From Poecilobothrus nobilitatus (lineage: Eukaryota > Arthropoda > Insecta > Diptera > Dolichopodidae): DNA of 64,000 bases. A model generated the notes under the pieces. It saw only the letters and a program-made list of their open reading frames with translations. It had not been told where the DNA came from and did no database searches. The stretch spans positions 34,493,398-34,557,397 of the forward strand of contig OX352773.1 in the NCBI GenBank assembly GCA_947095535.1, written 5' to 3'. Of the stretch, positions 48,910-60,412 are shown in pieces. The position numbers were made by a program, and so were the translations under genes. The first letter of the stretch is position 1, and every line of letters begins with the position of its first letter.

Positions 48910-51450
48910 AATTTCAAAAGTTGATTTTTATCATATGTATATGAAAATTGCATACTTTTAGGTGTGACTAATCGTTTTATGTACAAAACAACGTTGAAAA
49001 CAAATTTGCATTAAGTTTTTCTGATTAAATTTTGTTGAATATTGTAACTAAATTTAAATTATATTTTATTAGTTAAAAAAATTTGAAGTATATATTATGT
49101 ACATGAAGATTGTTTTTAATGGATTAAAACGATTTAGGATCAAGAAGATCATTTCTATATTGTACTTACGTTACATATAAAAAAAAATTTACAAAATGAA
49201 TGAGAACATGTTTTGTTTTCCTTCAAAAAAAAAAAAAAAACAAAAAAAAAAAGACAGAAAAAGGAAATCAATAAATACAATAATACAAAAATTTGCAATT
49301 GACAATTTACATTTGGGAATTCACACTTGTTATAACACGTGTTAAACAAAATGTCCACAATTTACAATAACAATTCGATACAATATATATACGATACGAA
49401 CCTAAAATGAAAAACTAAAAGCAAGAGACATCTAGAATTCAGCGGCAAATTTTTGTTAAGTTTTAACTTCTGAATGTCATTAATATTAGCATTACAAATA
49501 GAATTTCTGTTTTGATAACACAAAAAAAAAAAAAAAAATATGAGTTAACTCTGTTCAAACTAAATGGTGTTTTCTATACTTCAATTTGGAATATTATGGA
49601 ATTTATATAGTTATTTCCTTTTTTTATTGTTGTTTTTGTAGGTTTGGTTTGGAATTGTATTCTTTTATATAATATGATAAATATTTTAAATTAAAAAATA
49701 AAAATTCTTTACCAATAAGCAATTTAAAATAAATAATTTTTTTCTTGATCTTGTATAAAGATGTGACAATTACTCATATACTGAATCTATTATCTTATAA
49801 GTTTGTATATTGTGATATAACCGTATGTCTGTAAGTTTTCTTTGTCTAAATTAAAAGTTATGGAACATATGCAAGTTTTGTTCCAATTTTTATCATACTT
49901 CTGTTTTTTTTTGTTTTGTTTTAAACAACGAAAGTACATAAAAACATTTAAAATTCTCTTCGATTCCTTTAACTTTATAAAAAAAATTTTATTTTTCACC
50001 ATTTACAATTCTTAAACCATACTCGCATGAACTAAGGATCAAGAAAGTTCAAAAAGGATGGAATATCTTAAATGTTGTATATATTGTCAGTAACGAACCA
50101 AATAAATTAAAAGAAAAAGTGAATAAAAAAAAAAAAAATTAAAACAAACTAAAAAAATTTATCAAGGTGCGAAAAATGCGATACTTTTGAGGTAACCGCC
50201 ATCGCAGCCACCTTCATCATCACCATTACTAGCAGCACTTACCATTATTCAATTTAACACTGAATTTTAAATGAATGAAATATAAAAATAGAAAACAAAA
50301 AAAAACGAAAAAACAAAGAGCAAAAATTGATTCTTTGTACCTAAAACTTCAATTTTTTTTTGTTTTTTTTTTTTTTATAAGAAACAATGAAAACAATTGA
50401 ACAAAATTCGAAATAAGTGAAAACAAAATATTTTTGCAAAAAAAATTAAGAACAAAAAAAAAAACAAATTCCAAGATTTAAATTGAATTCAATCTAAAAC
50501 CAAAAGGAAAAGAGACCAAGGATGTTAAAAAAATGACAACTGTAAAAAAAAAAAAAACATTCTAAAATTGTTAGGAATTGAATATTTACTTGAATTTTTG
50601 CAAATTGCATTTGTATAAGACGACAAAAAAAAAAAAAAAGAAAAATAGCAGCAACTCAACGACAACAAAAATCGAAACATAACAATTTTTTTCGATGTAA
50701 AGCTCATAATGAGGACAAAGAAGAACCAAAGTATCAAAAAGAAGTACTTAAATTTATATATGTATATGTATATATGTATGTATATGGGATTCTTCTTTAA
50801 GTAAAAATCGTAAAATATAACAAAAAAAAAAAAAAACATTTTGTTCCATTTTTTTTTATTCCATCTGAGAAAAAAAAGTTCTTTTATTCAAGGGAAAACT
50901 AAAAAAACAAAAAAACCCAATTGAATTTAGCATACATTATTTATTTACTTTTGTTTTTTTATTTTTTCTATTTCAATTTTTTTTTTTTTCAAAAAATTCA
51001 ATTTTAAATTTAAAAAATAAACCTTCGATATAAAACATAAATGCAATTTAAATAAATAATTTGAATTTAATAATATAATAATTTTTTGTTTGTTTCGTTT
51101 TTTTACTTATAGAACACTAGAAAACTAAAACTAGTATCTGTTAGTAGCTTAAGTATATCCCTGAATTTATTTATAATATTTTATCTGAAAGTTCATCTAA
51201 TATCTATAATTTTATTTGTTTTGAGGAAGTTTTTGTTAAAAAAAAATAATCAGCAAATGTCAAAATGTACTCAGATATTAAATTCATAACTAGGATTTTG
51301 AGTTTGAAAAAAATGGTTAACATAATCTCAAAATGGCAAAATTATATTATGTACATGTAGGTGGGAATTGTTTTTTTGGTCACTCAGTGATAATATAGTT
51401 TTTGAATGATTCTGATTTTAAATGGTTGAAAGCAAATTAGTGCTTTAAAA
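48910..51450. other. AT-rich stretch with a triplet-rich patch
   Basis: Mostly A/T runs. The patch at 50188-50245 is listed separately. A strong T-rich acceptor-like 'ttgttgtttttgtag' ends at 49641, followed by GTTTGG, which is not a donor. Confidence 0.55.
50188..50245 (+). other. GC-rich, triplet-structured patch
   Basis: 'ccgccatcgcagccacc' followed by 'ttcatcatcacc' and 'attactagcagcactta' reads as ACC/ATC/GCA/ACT triplets (AIAATFIITITSST in one frame) and stands out sharply from surrounding A/T DNA. A similar patch lies at 53603-53690. Such patches can be coding, or simple triplet DNA common in fly introns and UTRs. Confidence 0.35.
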
Positions 51451-51453
51451 ATA

Positions 51454-51498
51454 AAGCACACATATGAAATCTATTAATTAAGCACACATATGAAATCT
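51454..51498. repeat. 19-bp direct repeat, 26-bp period
   Basis: aagcacacatatgaaatct is present exactly at 51454-51472 and 51480-51498. Confidence 0.95.
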
Positions 51499-51499
51499 T

Positions 51500-51645
51500 A
51501 AAAAGACACCAAGAAAACCTATACCTACCAAGAAGGTATCGTATGATATTTTTACTGTTTAAATCGTCTTCACCCTGTATAATGGCTAGGGAATAAGGAT
51601 AGAATAGTGAAGGATAGTGATGCCTGACGAAATAAGATAGAACAG
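51500..51645. repeat. Unnamed dispersed repeat R2, second copy
   Basis: atggctagggaataaggata (51581-51600) with 'gaatagtgaagga' just after matches 44297-44330. The surrounding 150 bp (accaagaaggtatcg, cgtcttcaccctgtat, gatgcctgacgaaat) is much less AT-rich than its flanks. A 70-codon frame on the minus strand is a by-product. Confidence 0.55.
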
Positions 51646-51649
51646 GCAT

Positions 51650-52818
51650 GTAAATTACTTAAGAATTATACTTATTATATCAATTTCTTCTGTTCTTTTA
51701 TTATCAAATTCGCTGTTTTTTTTAATTTAAATTTTTAATGTTAATTTTACTTTATTAAATTGTTTTATTAAAATAAAAAAAAAAAATGTTTTAATATTAA
51801 ATTATAAAAAAATGAAAAATTTTTGAAAGTGTCTTTATTTAAATTAAAACTTTGAAATTAATCAAAATCTTTAGGTAAAACATTATCAGTGTTGTAATAT
51901 TTTCCTTATTAAAAATGGCGCTAAAGAATTATTGAGGCAAAAAAAAAAAAACAGAATTATTTTAATATGTAAAACTATAAACTATTAATTAAAAATTTTA
52001 ATTAAATTCTACAAACTACTACATCTCAATCAATTTTGCCTTAAGATAAACTTTAAGATTACAATTTACCGCATAAGATTAAAACATATTTGAAACCTAC
52101 ATTTAAAACAAATAAAAATTTTTGTTGTTTATGTATTGATATTTTTGTTGTCGCTGTCGTTTACCGTTTACCGTTTATCGTCAGCTGTTGTTCTTGTCAT
52201 AGTTATTAAAATAAATCAAACGACAAGTAATGAACCAAAAACCAATTAACAAAGTAATCAACGCCTTAATACTTCAAAGTCAAAGCTAATGAAAAAATTT
52301 TTTTTTCGTTTTTTTCTTTTTTGGTATACAAACAAGCAACAAATATAATAAAAATCCACAAACAATATTAAAAATTGACATTTTTTTTTTTTTGAGCTCA
52401 ACTATTTATTTATAAACTTCTTTTTTCTTCAGTTCAGTATAAAAAAAATAAAAAATATTTTTTTATGCTGTGATGCCAAGATGCAAATCACAATATTTTA
52501 TGCATGTTGTTTAACTTAATCAAAATTAGTTAATTTTTGAATGAGAAAATAAAATAAGAAATAAAAATATATATATTGTGAATTGATTTATTTACAATAA
52601 TAAAGAGTTTGAAACTGAATCATTAAAATTAGTTAACACCAATCATTTGTTAATCGTTTATTAGCAATAGTTATACTAGGTTATGCTATATAATAATATG
52701 TATGTATGTGTATATTGATTAGTTGTTTCTTTAATCTTGCTATAAAATTTTTACTATACTTTTTTATGATAAGAAAATTTATTGGATGGGTATTTTAAGT
52801 ATAACAATTCGTTTATAA
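51650..52818. other. AT-rich non-coding stretch
   Basis: A/T tracts plus the heptamer repeat at 52158. No gene seen. Confidence 0.6.
52158..52178. repeat. Heptanucleotide repeat (CGTTTAC)3
   Basis: cgtttac, cgtttac, cgtttat in tandem, inside a GC-containing patch (tcgctgtcg ... cgtcagctg). The units are unlike the known arthropod telomere pentamer. Confidence 0.9.
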
Positions 52819-53055
52819 TGTAAAATACAGGGATTGGTCATTACGGGTAATTTTAATTTATGTTGTAATTTATGTGTACAAAATAATTTGCATTGCATAA
52901 ATGAAAAGTTTCTGAATCGAATTAAATATAAAGATGTTTTTAATTATTTACTTGCTTTTTATCAGTTCTGGTCTATCTCAGCATTTAATGCGAACATTAA
53001 ATTTAAGATGGTTTGTTCTACGCTTTTAATATGCACTCTATCTTGTTTCATTTAA
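52819..53055 (+). pseudogene. Decayed endonuclease fragment of a non-LTR retrotransposon
   Basis: The frame is open from just after a stop at 52816-52818 to the TAA at 53053-53055, with no ATG at its head. It reads ...LVITGNFNLCCNL near the start and later VFNYLLAFYQFWSISAFNAN followed by IKFKMVCST. This pattern matches the AP-like endonuclease of CR1/jockey-type LINEs: the conserved 'ITGDFNL' motif (here the catalytic Asp is Asn), then 'F-L--L-Q-N-I--FN--ILDLV-S' about 40 residues on. The seen facts are the two motifs in the right order and spacing; the family is recall. The fragment stops exactly where the Helitron at 53056 begins, so the element was already present when the Helitron inserted. 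Catalysis is not expected: the motif is mutated and the reverse transcriptase is absent. Confidence 0.5.
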
Positions 53056-53415
53056 TCTATACTTATATATAAAATCGAATGTTTGTCTGTTTGTTTGTGA
53101 TTTATAGATTTCTAAACTGCTAAGGCGATCATTATGAAAATTTGTTTATAAAGGTTTTTCGGTATGAGGACTATTTCTGGGCTAACCATTTTGCTATAAC
53201 GGACTGTAAAGTGGTGCAAATATTTAAACTCTTTCACTCTAAAAAAAAAAAAAACAGTTTGACCGATTGACTTCAAATTTTGTATACGTGTTGCTTCTTG
53301 ACAGTGGAGTGGACTCTATTAACAAACTTGGAATTTGTTAACCAATATATTCAATTAAAAATTAATATGTTTTATTTATTGAGGGGAGCAGCAACGCGCA
53401 TTGGATATTAGCTAG
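53056..53415 (+). mobile_element. Non-autonomous Helitron, 360 bp, complete ends
   Basis: The element begins TCTATACTTATATATAAAA, followed by 'gtttgtctgtttgtttgtg', and ends 'attagCTAG'. It is flanked by A (53055) and T (53416), the A^T target with no duplication that defines Helitrons. The inner sequence ('ctaaactgctaaggcgatc', 'gtttgaccgattgacttc', 'gagcagcaacgcgcattgg') is typical in style of short insect Helitrons. A clean 3' hairpin before CTAG is not obvious, perhaps lost by mutation. It encodes no Rep/helicase and would rely on an autonomous partner. It interrupts the LINE fragment just upstream. Confidence 0.8.
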
Positions 53416-53602
53416 TGTCTTATAAAAACACTTAACCAAATATTAATAAATAAAATAATTTCAATAAGATGTTAATATCCTACAATTTCTTTAAACAAAA
53501 ATTTTGTCCATTTAGTTTCACTTAATTTTATTTTATTACATTTTTTTTTTTTTGCAATAAAAAAAAAGATTAACTGCTGACATATTCAAAATCAATAAAA
53601 AG

Positions 53603-53690
53603 GCAGCAGCAGTAGCACCAACACTACCACCATCAGCTAAAGTAATAATAATAACTTTAACAACGACAGCAATAACAACAATATTCATAT
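53603..53690 (+). other. Triplet-rich patch (GCA/ACC/ACA), open in one frame
   Basis: 'gcagcagcagtagcacc' then 'aacactaccaccatcagc' and 'acaacgacagcaataacaac' reads AAAVAPTLPPSAKVIIITLT and on to a stop at 53728-53730. There is no ATG, no acceptor and no donor of note. Simple-sequence triplet DNA is likelier than an exon. Confidence 0.3.
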
Positions 53691-54250
53691 ATATTAATAA
53701 TAGGTATAAAAGCGCACGTTCAAACTAATCTCAAGTAATCTATCACTATTTTTAATACCGGTTAAAATGAAAGAAATATAAAATTTATTTAACACCGTTT
53801 CAAAAAAAAATTGAAAAATGAAAAAAAAAAACCTTTTTTGTTTATTTTTTTTTCACCAACAACATTGATTTTCGACAACGACTAAAATATCCAGAGAGAT
53901 CCAGAAAGAGATCGCCTCATAGTATATTATATTGTATAATATCGTATCGAATCGTATCTTATTTAATACACACAGGTTTGGTTTCATTTTGAAAAATTGC
54001 CGTCGTTTGCTGTTTACGATAATGTCGCTTACACTGGATGTTGTTTGCATTCAATGGTTACTTGTTTAATGGTTTTTGTATTGTTTTTATTATTGCTGAT
54101 AGTTTTTTATTTTATTTTTTTTTATTTTGTGTTTGTGTTTTATGGGAGTTAAATGAAACTTAACAAGGCAAACGAAATCTTCAATGGATAGTAAAATTTA
54201 AATAGAGTGACCATTTCTTTTGTGTTTTATACATTTGTACTTAGTTGTTA

Positions 54251-54308
54251 TACATCCTTTTTTGTGTGTGGTTCATTTATACATCTTTTTTTGTGTGTGG
54301 TTCATTTA
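54251..54308. repeat. 29-bp tandem duplication
   Basis: Two adjacent 29-bp units (54251-54279, 54280-54308) share tacatc-tttt, tttgtgtgtgg and ttcattta, differing by one C/T. This indicates recent slippage. Confidence 0.92.
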
Positions 54309-54522
54309 TTATAAACAGTTTTAGAACAGTATCAGATTATTGTGGTTAAAATGTATACTAAATTTTTATATGTAAATATTTAATCCATTTTTAGTTTTAA
54401 AAAATTATTTTGATATCAACTTTGAAATATTTTTATTCACTGGTGTAAGTTTTTAAGGCAATTTAATCACTTTGTTTCAACTGTGCTTTCAAGCATAAAT
54501 TTCGGGAAACAATACTTATCCG

Positions 54523-54572
54523 GATTGCTCAATGATAAATTATATTTTCAAACACATTGAAAGTGAGCAATC
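54523..54572. other. 9-bp inverted repeat
   Basis: GATTGCTCA (54523-54531) and TGAGCAATC (54564-54572) are exact inverted copies 32 bp apart, in a patch with raised GC. Confidence 0.7.
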
Positions 54573-55013
54573 AATTATCAAACCAAAGAAGTTAATATTT
54601 TGTTTCAAAGATTTGAAGTAAAGTAATAATAATAAAGCCTGAATGTCCAATAAATGTCGGTAAAATATAATTTGAATGTATGGGTTAAAATGTCATCATA
54701 ACAAATAGTACAATAAGACAAAGTCGGCTAAGAAAGTTTGATCAAAATTTAATATTTTTTCGTTTGTTGCAGTTCATTTTGACATTTTATTTTGACAGTT
54801 CAAAATCATAATAAATAAATATTTGTTTTGTTAGTGTTTTTTTTTTTAATTCGAAATGTGTTAGAAAGAAAAATATCGTATTCAGAGAAACAATGCCATG
54901 TCGTATTCATTGGACTTAAGGTTTAATAGATAGAGGTACAATGATGAAAACTGATACATATTTATTTTCTTAAAAATTTTCAAAAAAAAAAAACAACTGT
55001 GATGTGTACTGTA

Positions 55014-55030
55014 TCTTACCTGAAATAGTA
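55014..55030 (-). promoter_or_regulatory. Recursive-splice-like site on the minus strand
   Basis: Read on the minus strand, 'actatttcag' (AG at 55021-55020) abuts GTAAGA (55019-55014), a good donor. The upstream pyrimidine tract is weak. Orientation is opposite to the 30190 site, so at most one of the two would belong to a host intron. Confidence 0.2.
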
Positions 55031-55810
55031 TTTTGATCATTTAAATATACAATATAAATTTGCTGTTGTTCTAAATTTTGTTTTTTTCTTAATTTTCATT
55101 TATTAACTCTTTTATTATTTTAATCAGTTCGGTTCAATTGCGAATTTTGTATTAAGTATTAAGGAAAAAAAAAAGTTTTGCATGTCAGCTACTCGCTTAG
55201 TAATACATTTTTTTTTAGTTTACCATTTAGCGTTAAAATATAATTTGAAAGAAATCGCTATTTAGTAGCGTTTAATCACTAGTTTTTGAACAAAAATAAG
55301 AATAAAAAGAAATAAAAAAAATTGTACTGCTTTATTATATTGCAATTGCTGGATTACAGATTGTACATTGTTAAAATATCAGAATAAAAATACTTATAAA
55401 AAAAAAAAATTAATTTAATTTTAAATTTATGGGATGAATTTTTGTTACTGAACAAGATCATTTACCTAGATAAATGTTACCAATAAATATTTATAAATAA
55501 AAAAAAAATGTACAAAAAAAAGAAGTAAAATCAAGTAATAAAAATACCGCCAACTAAGTTGTAAATAGAATATGGTAATAGAATAATTGATAGAATTTTT
55601 AGTTTAATAAATAAAATCTTGTATAATATTTATATAGAATAAATATTAAATAAAATTTTAATTTTGTTTATTACTTAGTTAGTTAATATGTTTGATTAAA
55701 AGTGTACACAATAAATTGTCACATTACGAGGACAAAATGTAATATGTATGTACATATGAATTGATTGACATTTCATTAGAATATTTAGACATTTTCGTGT
55801 TTGATTTTGC

Positions 55811-55837
55811 TTTTTTTTTTTTTTTTTTTTTTTTTTT
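55811..55837 (+). repeat. T27 homopolymer followed by ACAG
   Basis: Twenty-seven consecutive T's are followed by 'acag' (AG at 55840-55841), the longest homopolymer seen here. It could act as a very strong acceptor, or be an inverted poly(A) tail of a lost insert. Confidence 0.9.
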
Positions 55838-56600
55838 ACAGAAGTTTAATGGATAATTGGTAAATTATTTGTTTTTTTACTATATTTTATGTATAAAAAA
55901 ATTAAAAAAATTTATATGAGATTATAATATTTAAGATTTTTTCTAATGTTGTGGTCCACACCTTTGTTGACGATTTTTATACAAATTCTGCTATATTCAT
56001 TCTTTATGTTTTCGAAATTTTTCCCACAAATTAAATTTATATTTAGAAAACAATTGAAATGTTTCATTAATAATATTAATTATTTATTTATTTATGTTGA
56101 TTTTATGATTGTTATTATGATTTATTTTGCGCCCACTTGAGTAATTGAGAAAAAGTTAGGGACCTTCATTTACAGATTAAATTATTATATTTGTCTTCAA
56201 TATGCGAAAGATTTTTTGTACGATATTCAATTTTTGATAGTTTATAATTATGTATGTATTCGGCAGTAATTTATACATAGCGTGTCATTTGACTGAATTT
56301 GATTCGACTGTATTAAAACATATTAATTTGGGGAGACTTTAGTGTTGGTTAAAAAATCAGGATTTCAATAATTTGTTTAGCAGAGATTTGGGGCGGCGAT
56401 AGTAACTTATTTTATGAATGTTTGCAATTTTTCCTTTAAAATTGTCTACATATATATTAATTTTTATTAATAAATTTTTAATAAGACTTATAGTTAAATA
56501 ACTGTAAATCCATCCTAATTCAAATTTTTCTTTTCTTTTGTTTGTTGAAATATGTGTGCAAAACTTATAATTAGGGTCTAGGAAGGATTTTAAAGTTGGA

Positions 56601-56722
56601 GTCAAATGAAATAGAGTCAAATGAAATGCAGTCAAATGACATGCAGTCAAATAATAATACTGACAAATTAAAATACAGATAAATGGCGTACAGGCAAATG
56701 ACATACAGTCTTGTGATAGTAA
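56601..56722. repeat. 15-bp minisatellite, about eight units
   Basis: Units gtcaaatgaaataga, gtcaaatgaaatgca, gtcaaatgacatgca, gtcaaataataatact, gacaaattaaaataca, gataaatggcgtaca and ggcaaatgacataca run head to tail, with a decayed eighth at 56708. The period is a multiple of three, so minus-strand frames across it read as repeated FHLTA/FDCIS pentapeptides; these frames are not evidence for a protein. Confidence 0.95.
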
Positions 56723-57665
56723 CCCTATTTGAATTTATTATTTTTTTCCCCAAAGAGCATATTACGAATTTAATTTTATTCTTTTTTTTTTTATTACTTA
56801 TTTTAAATAAACTTTTTTAATATCAGTTAAATTTTTTTATTTTTATTATAATCTAAACAAAATTTCTTTTGTAAATTAAATGAAATACTGAATCTTACTG
56901 TCAAATAATACGTCAAAAAACTGTTGCAGATAACTGTTGATATTTGCAGGCATTGTTCCAATTTTATTTATTTAAAGTAGTTGTTAAGTTTTCTTTCTTA
57001 GAATTTTTAATATAATTTTTTAATTTAATTACGAAAATGTGTTTTTGTTTTTTTTTTTTTTTACTATTTTATTTGCTTAAAGTAATAATTCAACTTGTTA
57101 CAATTAATATTTTTTTTTCAATTTTTCATTACTTTTAAAATTTGAACGCTAGTATTTCAATTAGATGAAACATAATCAACAAAAACAAAAAAAAAAAAAT
57201 TAAGTTTTTGGAAAAAGTTGTTTACATTTTAGCAATAACAAAAAAAAAAACAAAAAATATTAAGAACAAAAAATTAAAAATCAGTGAGTATACACTATAC
57301 AGTCAGTAAACAACATAAACAAGGACCTTGAGCTTACATAATGTTTTATATGAAAATGTATCAAAAATGTTAAAAATAGTAGAACAGCAGGAGCTAAAAA
57401 GAACGTTGCTGTTATTCTATTTTTTTGTTTTTTTTTTGTTGTATGCTTCTAAACATTCTAATCACAAAAAAGGTATTGTTCTAGCTGTGATTATTCCTTC
57501 GAATATTTCGATTATATCAGTGAATTGAGTGGAATAGAGCTTCAGGAAAATAATTTTCCTAATAAAATGAAACATAAAAATTGGTAGTTATGGCAAAATT
57601 AAACAGAAAAAAAAATTTTTTTTGAATAGAATTTATTAAAACAGCAAAAAAAAAAAAAAACAAAA

Positions 57666-57696
57666 ATGAAAAAGAAAAAGAAAAAGAAGAAAAAAA
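57666..57696. repeat. Polypurine tract (GAAAAA)n
   Basis: Tandem gaaaaa units merging into gaagaaaaaaaaa, an uninterrupted purine run on the plus strand. Confidence 0.8.
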
Positions 57697-59902
57697 AAAT
57701 AAGATATTGCATTAATTTCATTCAATAAAAATAGTTAACAAGTAAAGTAGCAGCAGTACTATCAGTATTTGTTATGTTGTTGTTTTTGTTTTTGTTTTCA
57801 GTTAGCCTTAGATTTAAGAATTTTTTGTTGCAGGGTTTTGCTTTTTTTAATATTAGGATTTTGGAATGTTTTTTTTTTGTTTGTTTTTTTAGGTTTTTGT
57901 ACATTGTGTAAAATATTACAGTAATTTTAATACAATTAAAAAATAAAACAAGAACAGAAAATATAGTTAAAATATAGAAAAAAAAAGCCGACTATATATT
58001 TGTGTTGTTAATTCATTTGATCTGCCAAATTGATAGATAAAAAACTACTGATAAGAGTTTTTTTTTTCGCTGCTGATCTTATCATTATTTCATTATTGTT
58101 GGAAAAATCTGCTCTATTTTTTTTTTTTTGTTTTTTTGTTTTTATAATAAATAGATAGTTGGTTAGTTTATGTATGTGCATAATATACATAATATTGTGT
58201 TTTTACAGGGGGGTTTTATCTTTTTTTTTTTTTTTGCGTTTGTAATATCACCTTCTCTTGTTGTCTTGTTTTTAGGAAGTATATAAATAAGCGTTTTTTT
58301 TGTAAGCACTTACATTTTTTGCAAAATGCAGTTTGCATTGCATTAAAAAAAAAAAAAAAGGAATGGAAAATATAAACTGACATTCGATTCATGTTGTTGT
58401 AGTTGTTGGTGTTTTTTGTTTTTTTTTTTGTCTTCTATGAATTACATGTTCGCCACTGAATGTTTAGTTCTGTTTGGTTTAAAAACAAGAGCCAAAAAAA
58501 AATGATTTTGTTTTTTTTGTTTTTCATAAAAATGTTAAAAATCTGTTCAGTATAGTTTTCTTTTTCTTTTATTTTTTATTTTTAATTATTAGCGGGGTGT
58601 ACGATTACTTAAATTGTGCTAAATTAAAATTGGTGTTGTTCTGTGTTTTATTGAAAATTGTTAAATAGTTTAATGAATTTTTATAGGGTGTATCTTTTCG
58701 CAGGTAACAATTTAAAAAAAAAAAAAAAAAACAAAAAATTATTTGATTATTTGCTTCCATTTTAAAGGATTATTTTATTACTTTATTCACTTATATGTTT
58801 ATGCTTCTTTGGTATGTAAAAGAACCGGGGATGGTATATAGAGATGAGAATTTTAGTTCATGTTTTTAATGGAAAAATTTGTTAAATTTTGTGCTTCGTT
58901 TAATTTTTTGTTTTTTATACAACAATTATTTAATCTTTAGCACATTATATTGGAAAAATGGAATTTTTAGAAAATGCGCGCTCTATTAAATTTTTTTTTT
59001 TAAAATGAATTAAAAAAAAAAAAGTAAGCTGTATTCAATTGAACATGTTGATGTTGCAGTAAACTTTTATCTTGTTTTCTGCGTTTTTTTTTTTTTTGGT
59101 TTTTATTTTTACCTTTAATGATAATGAATTTATGGAGCATCGGTATTTTATTGGATTCCAAATAACTTTTTGTACTACTAATAGATAAAATAATAGTATA
59201 GTCGTGGTTGTTCTAAAGAATAGATTAAGGTTAAAGATTAATTTGGAAGATCATCAGATTAAATGGTTATATTGAATGTAACACATTATTTCAATTATTT
59301 TTTTTTACCGTGATATAACTTCTATATTATATATATATGTCAGTACTATGTTTGATTTTATTGGAGTTTTTAATGGCATATAGTAAAAGATAATAATTTT
59401 GTTCATATGTGAGATATAAAAAAAAAAGAGTATTTTATTTATTATTAAATTTTGTTGAAATAATTATTAATAACTTTTTTTTTTTTTAGTTTATTTTTAG
59501 AATTTTTTGTGTTTATGTGATTAAAATAAATGATAAATTTTAGTTATGAATCTGTGCGTTTGAATTTTTCAACTTTTAATCTAAATGGATTTAAAATTGT
59601 TTGATTTTATTTTTGTTTGATTTAAAATTGTTTGTTTAAAAAGTGTAAGGTGCAAATTGCTTATTTTTTTTCACTTTGTTTTTGTTTTTGAATAATTCAG
59701 TTTGGCAGTCTATCCTCGTGAGTCTATTTATGGCCTCCCTGTAGTTCTAAATAGTTTTTTTTTTTATAATCTTTCGGCTTTTAGTCGTGAATTTTAGACA
59801 ATTCTTTATTAAAATTTTCTTGTCTGTTAGCTTATATATATAAGATCTATACGTCATCGATAAGCTTTTAAAATAACGATGAATAGTTTAATCTACTTTT
59901 GG

Positions 59903-59920
59903 ATTCGTCTGATTCGTCCA
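59903..59920. repeat. 9-bp tandem duplication
   Basis: gattcgtct is followed directly by gattcgtcc, inside a patch of raised GC. Confidence 0.7.
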
Positions 59921-60370
59921 ACTGCATCAGTAATCTAATTACTTTATTTATTAATTTATCTTACAATTGCATTATATACCTTTAAAAATTAATATTCACA
60001 TTATTATAAATAAATTAGTTTGCGTTTGTATTTGCTTTTGTATTTGCGTTTTATTTTTTACGAGAGTTCTTCTGAGTAAAATGTTGGACTTTAACTAACC
60101 AAATACGCCTCCTTTCAAACGAAACTTTAGGACGGGACCTTAAATACAAATGTGTAGTTTCTGACACAAATATTTACCTACTATATGATGCTTGGAGAAA
60201 GGGGTTTCTAAAATTTAGGATTATCAAAAACGATGTTAAAATTTTGGCATTGCTTTAAAACATTGCTTAAAGAAATAATGAAAGAAATATTGCTGTATTA
60301 TTACGTTATCGCGATGGATGCCCATAATATTTAAAAAATATATATGTAAAGCTCTATTTTCGGCATAATG

Positions 60371-60412
60371 TACGTTTTAAACATAAACATACAAACATAC
60401 GTTTTAAGCATA
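60371..60412. repeat. 15-bp direct repeat, 27-bp period
   Basis: tacgttttaaacata (60371-60385) and tacgttttaagcata (60398-60412) differ by one base. Confidence 0.85.

Larger units (their letters stand above)
53417..56600. other. AT-rich stretch with several small repeats
   Basis: Contains the triplet patch at 53603, the tandem at 54251, the inverted repeat at 54523, a minus-strand splice-like site at 55020 and the T27 tract at 55811. No gene supported. Confidence 0.55.

Noticed and set aside
51437..51649. 70-codon minus-strand frame
   Set aside because: It lies across the R2 repeat and the 19-bp duplication. The related 44.3 kb copy does not keep this frame open.
52158..52178. Telomere-like repeat (CGTTTAC)3
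   Set aside because: Only three units, inside ordinary sequence, and unlike the TTAGG telomere repeat of arthropods; flies of this group generally lack short telomere repeats.
56357..56753. Two minus-strand frames with repeated FHLT and SFDC peptides
   Set aside because: The peptides are direct translations of the 15-bp minisatellite.
57891..57896. Abutted acceptor/donor at 'tttttttag|gttttt'
   Set aside because: The donor half lacks A at +3 and G at +5. Similar failures were seen at 16859, 48069 and 49641.
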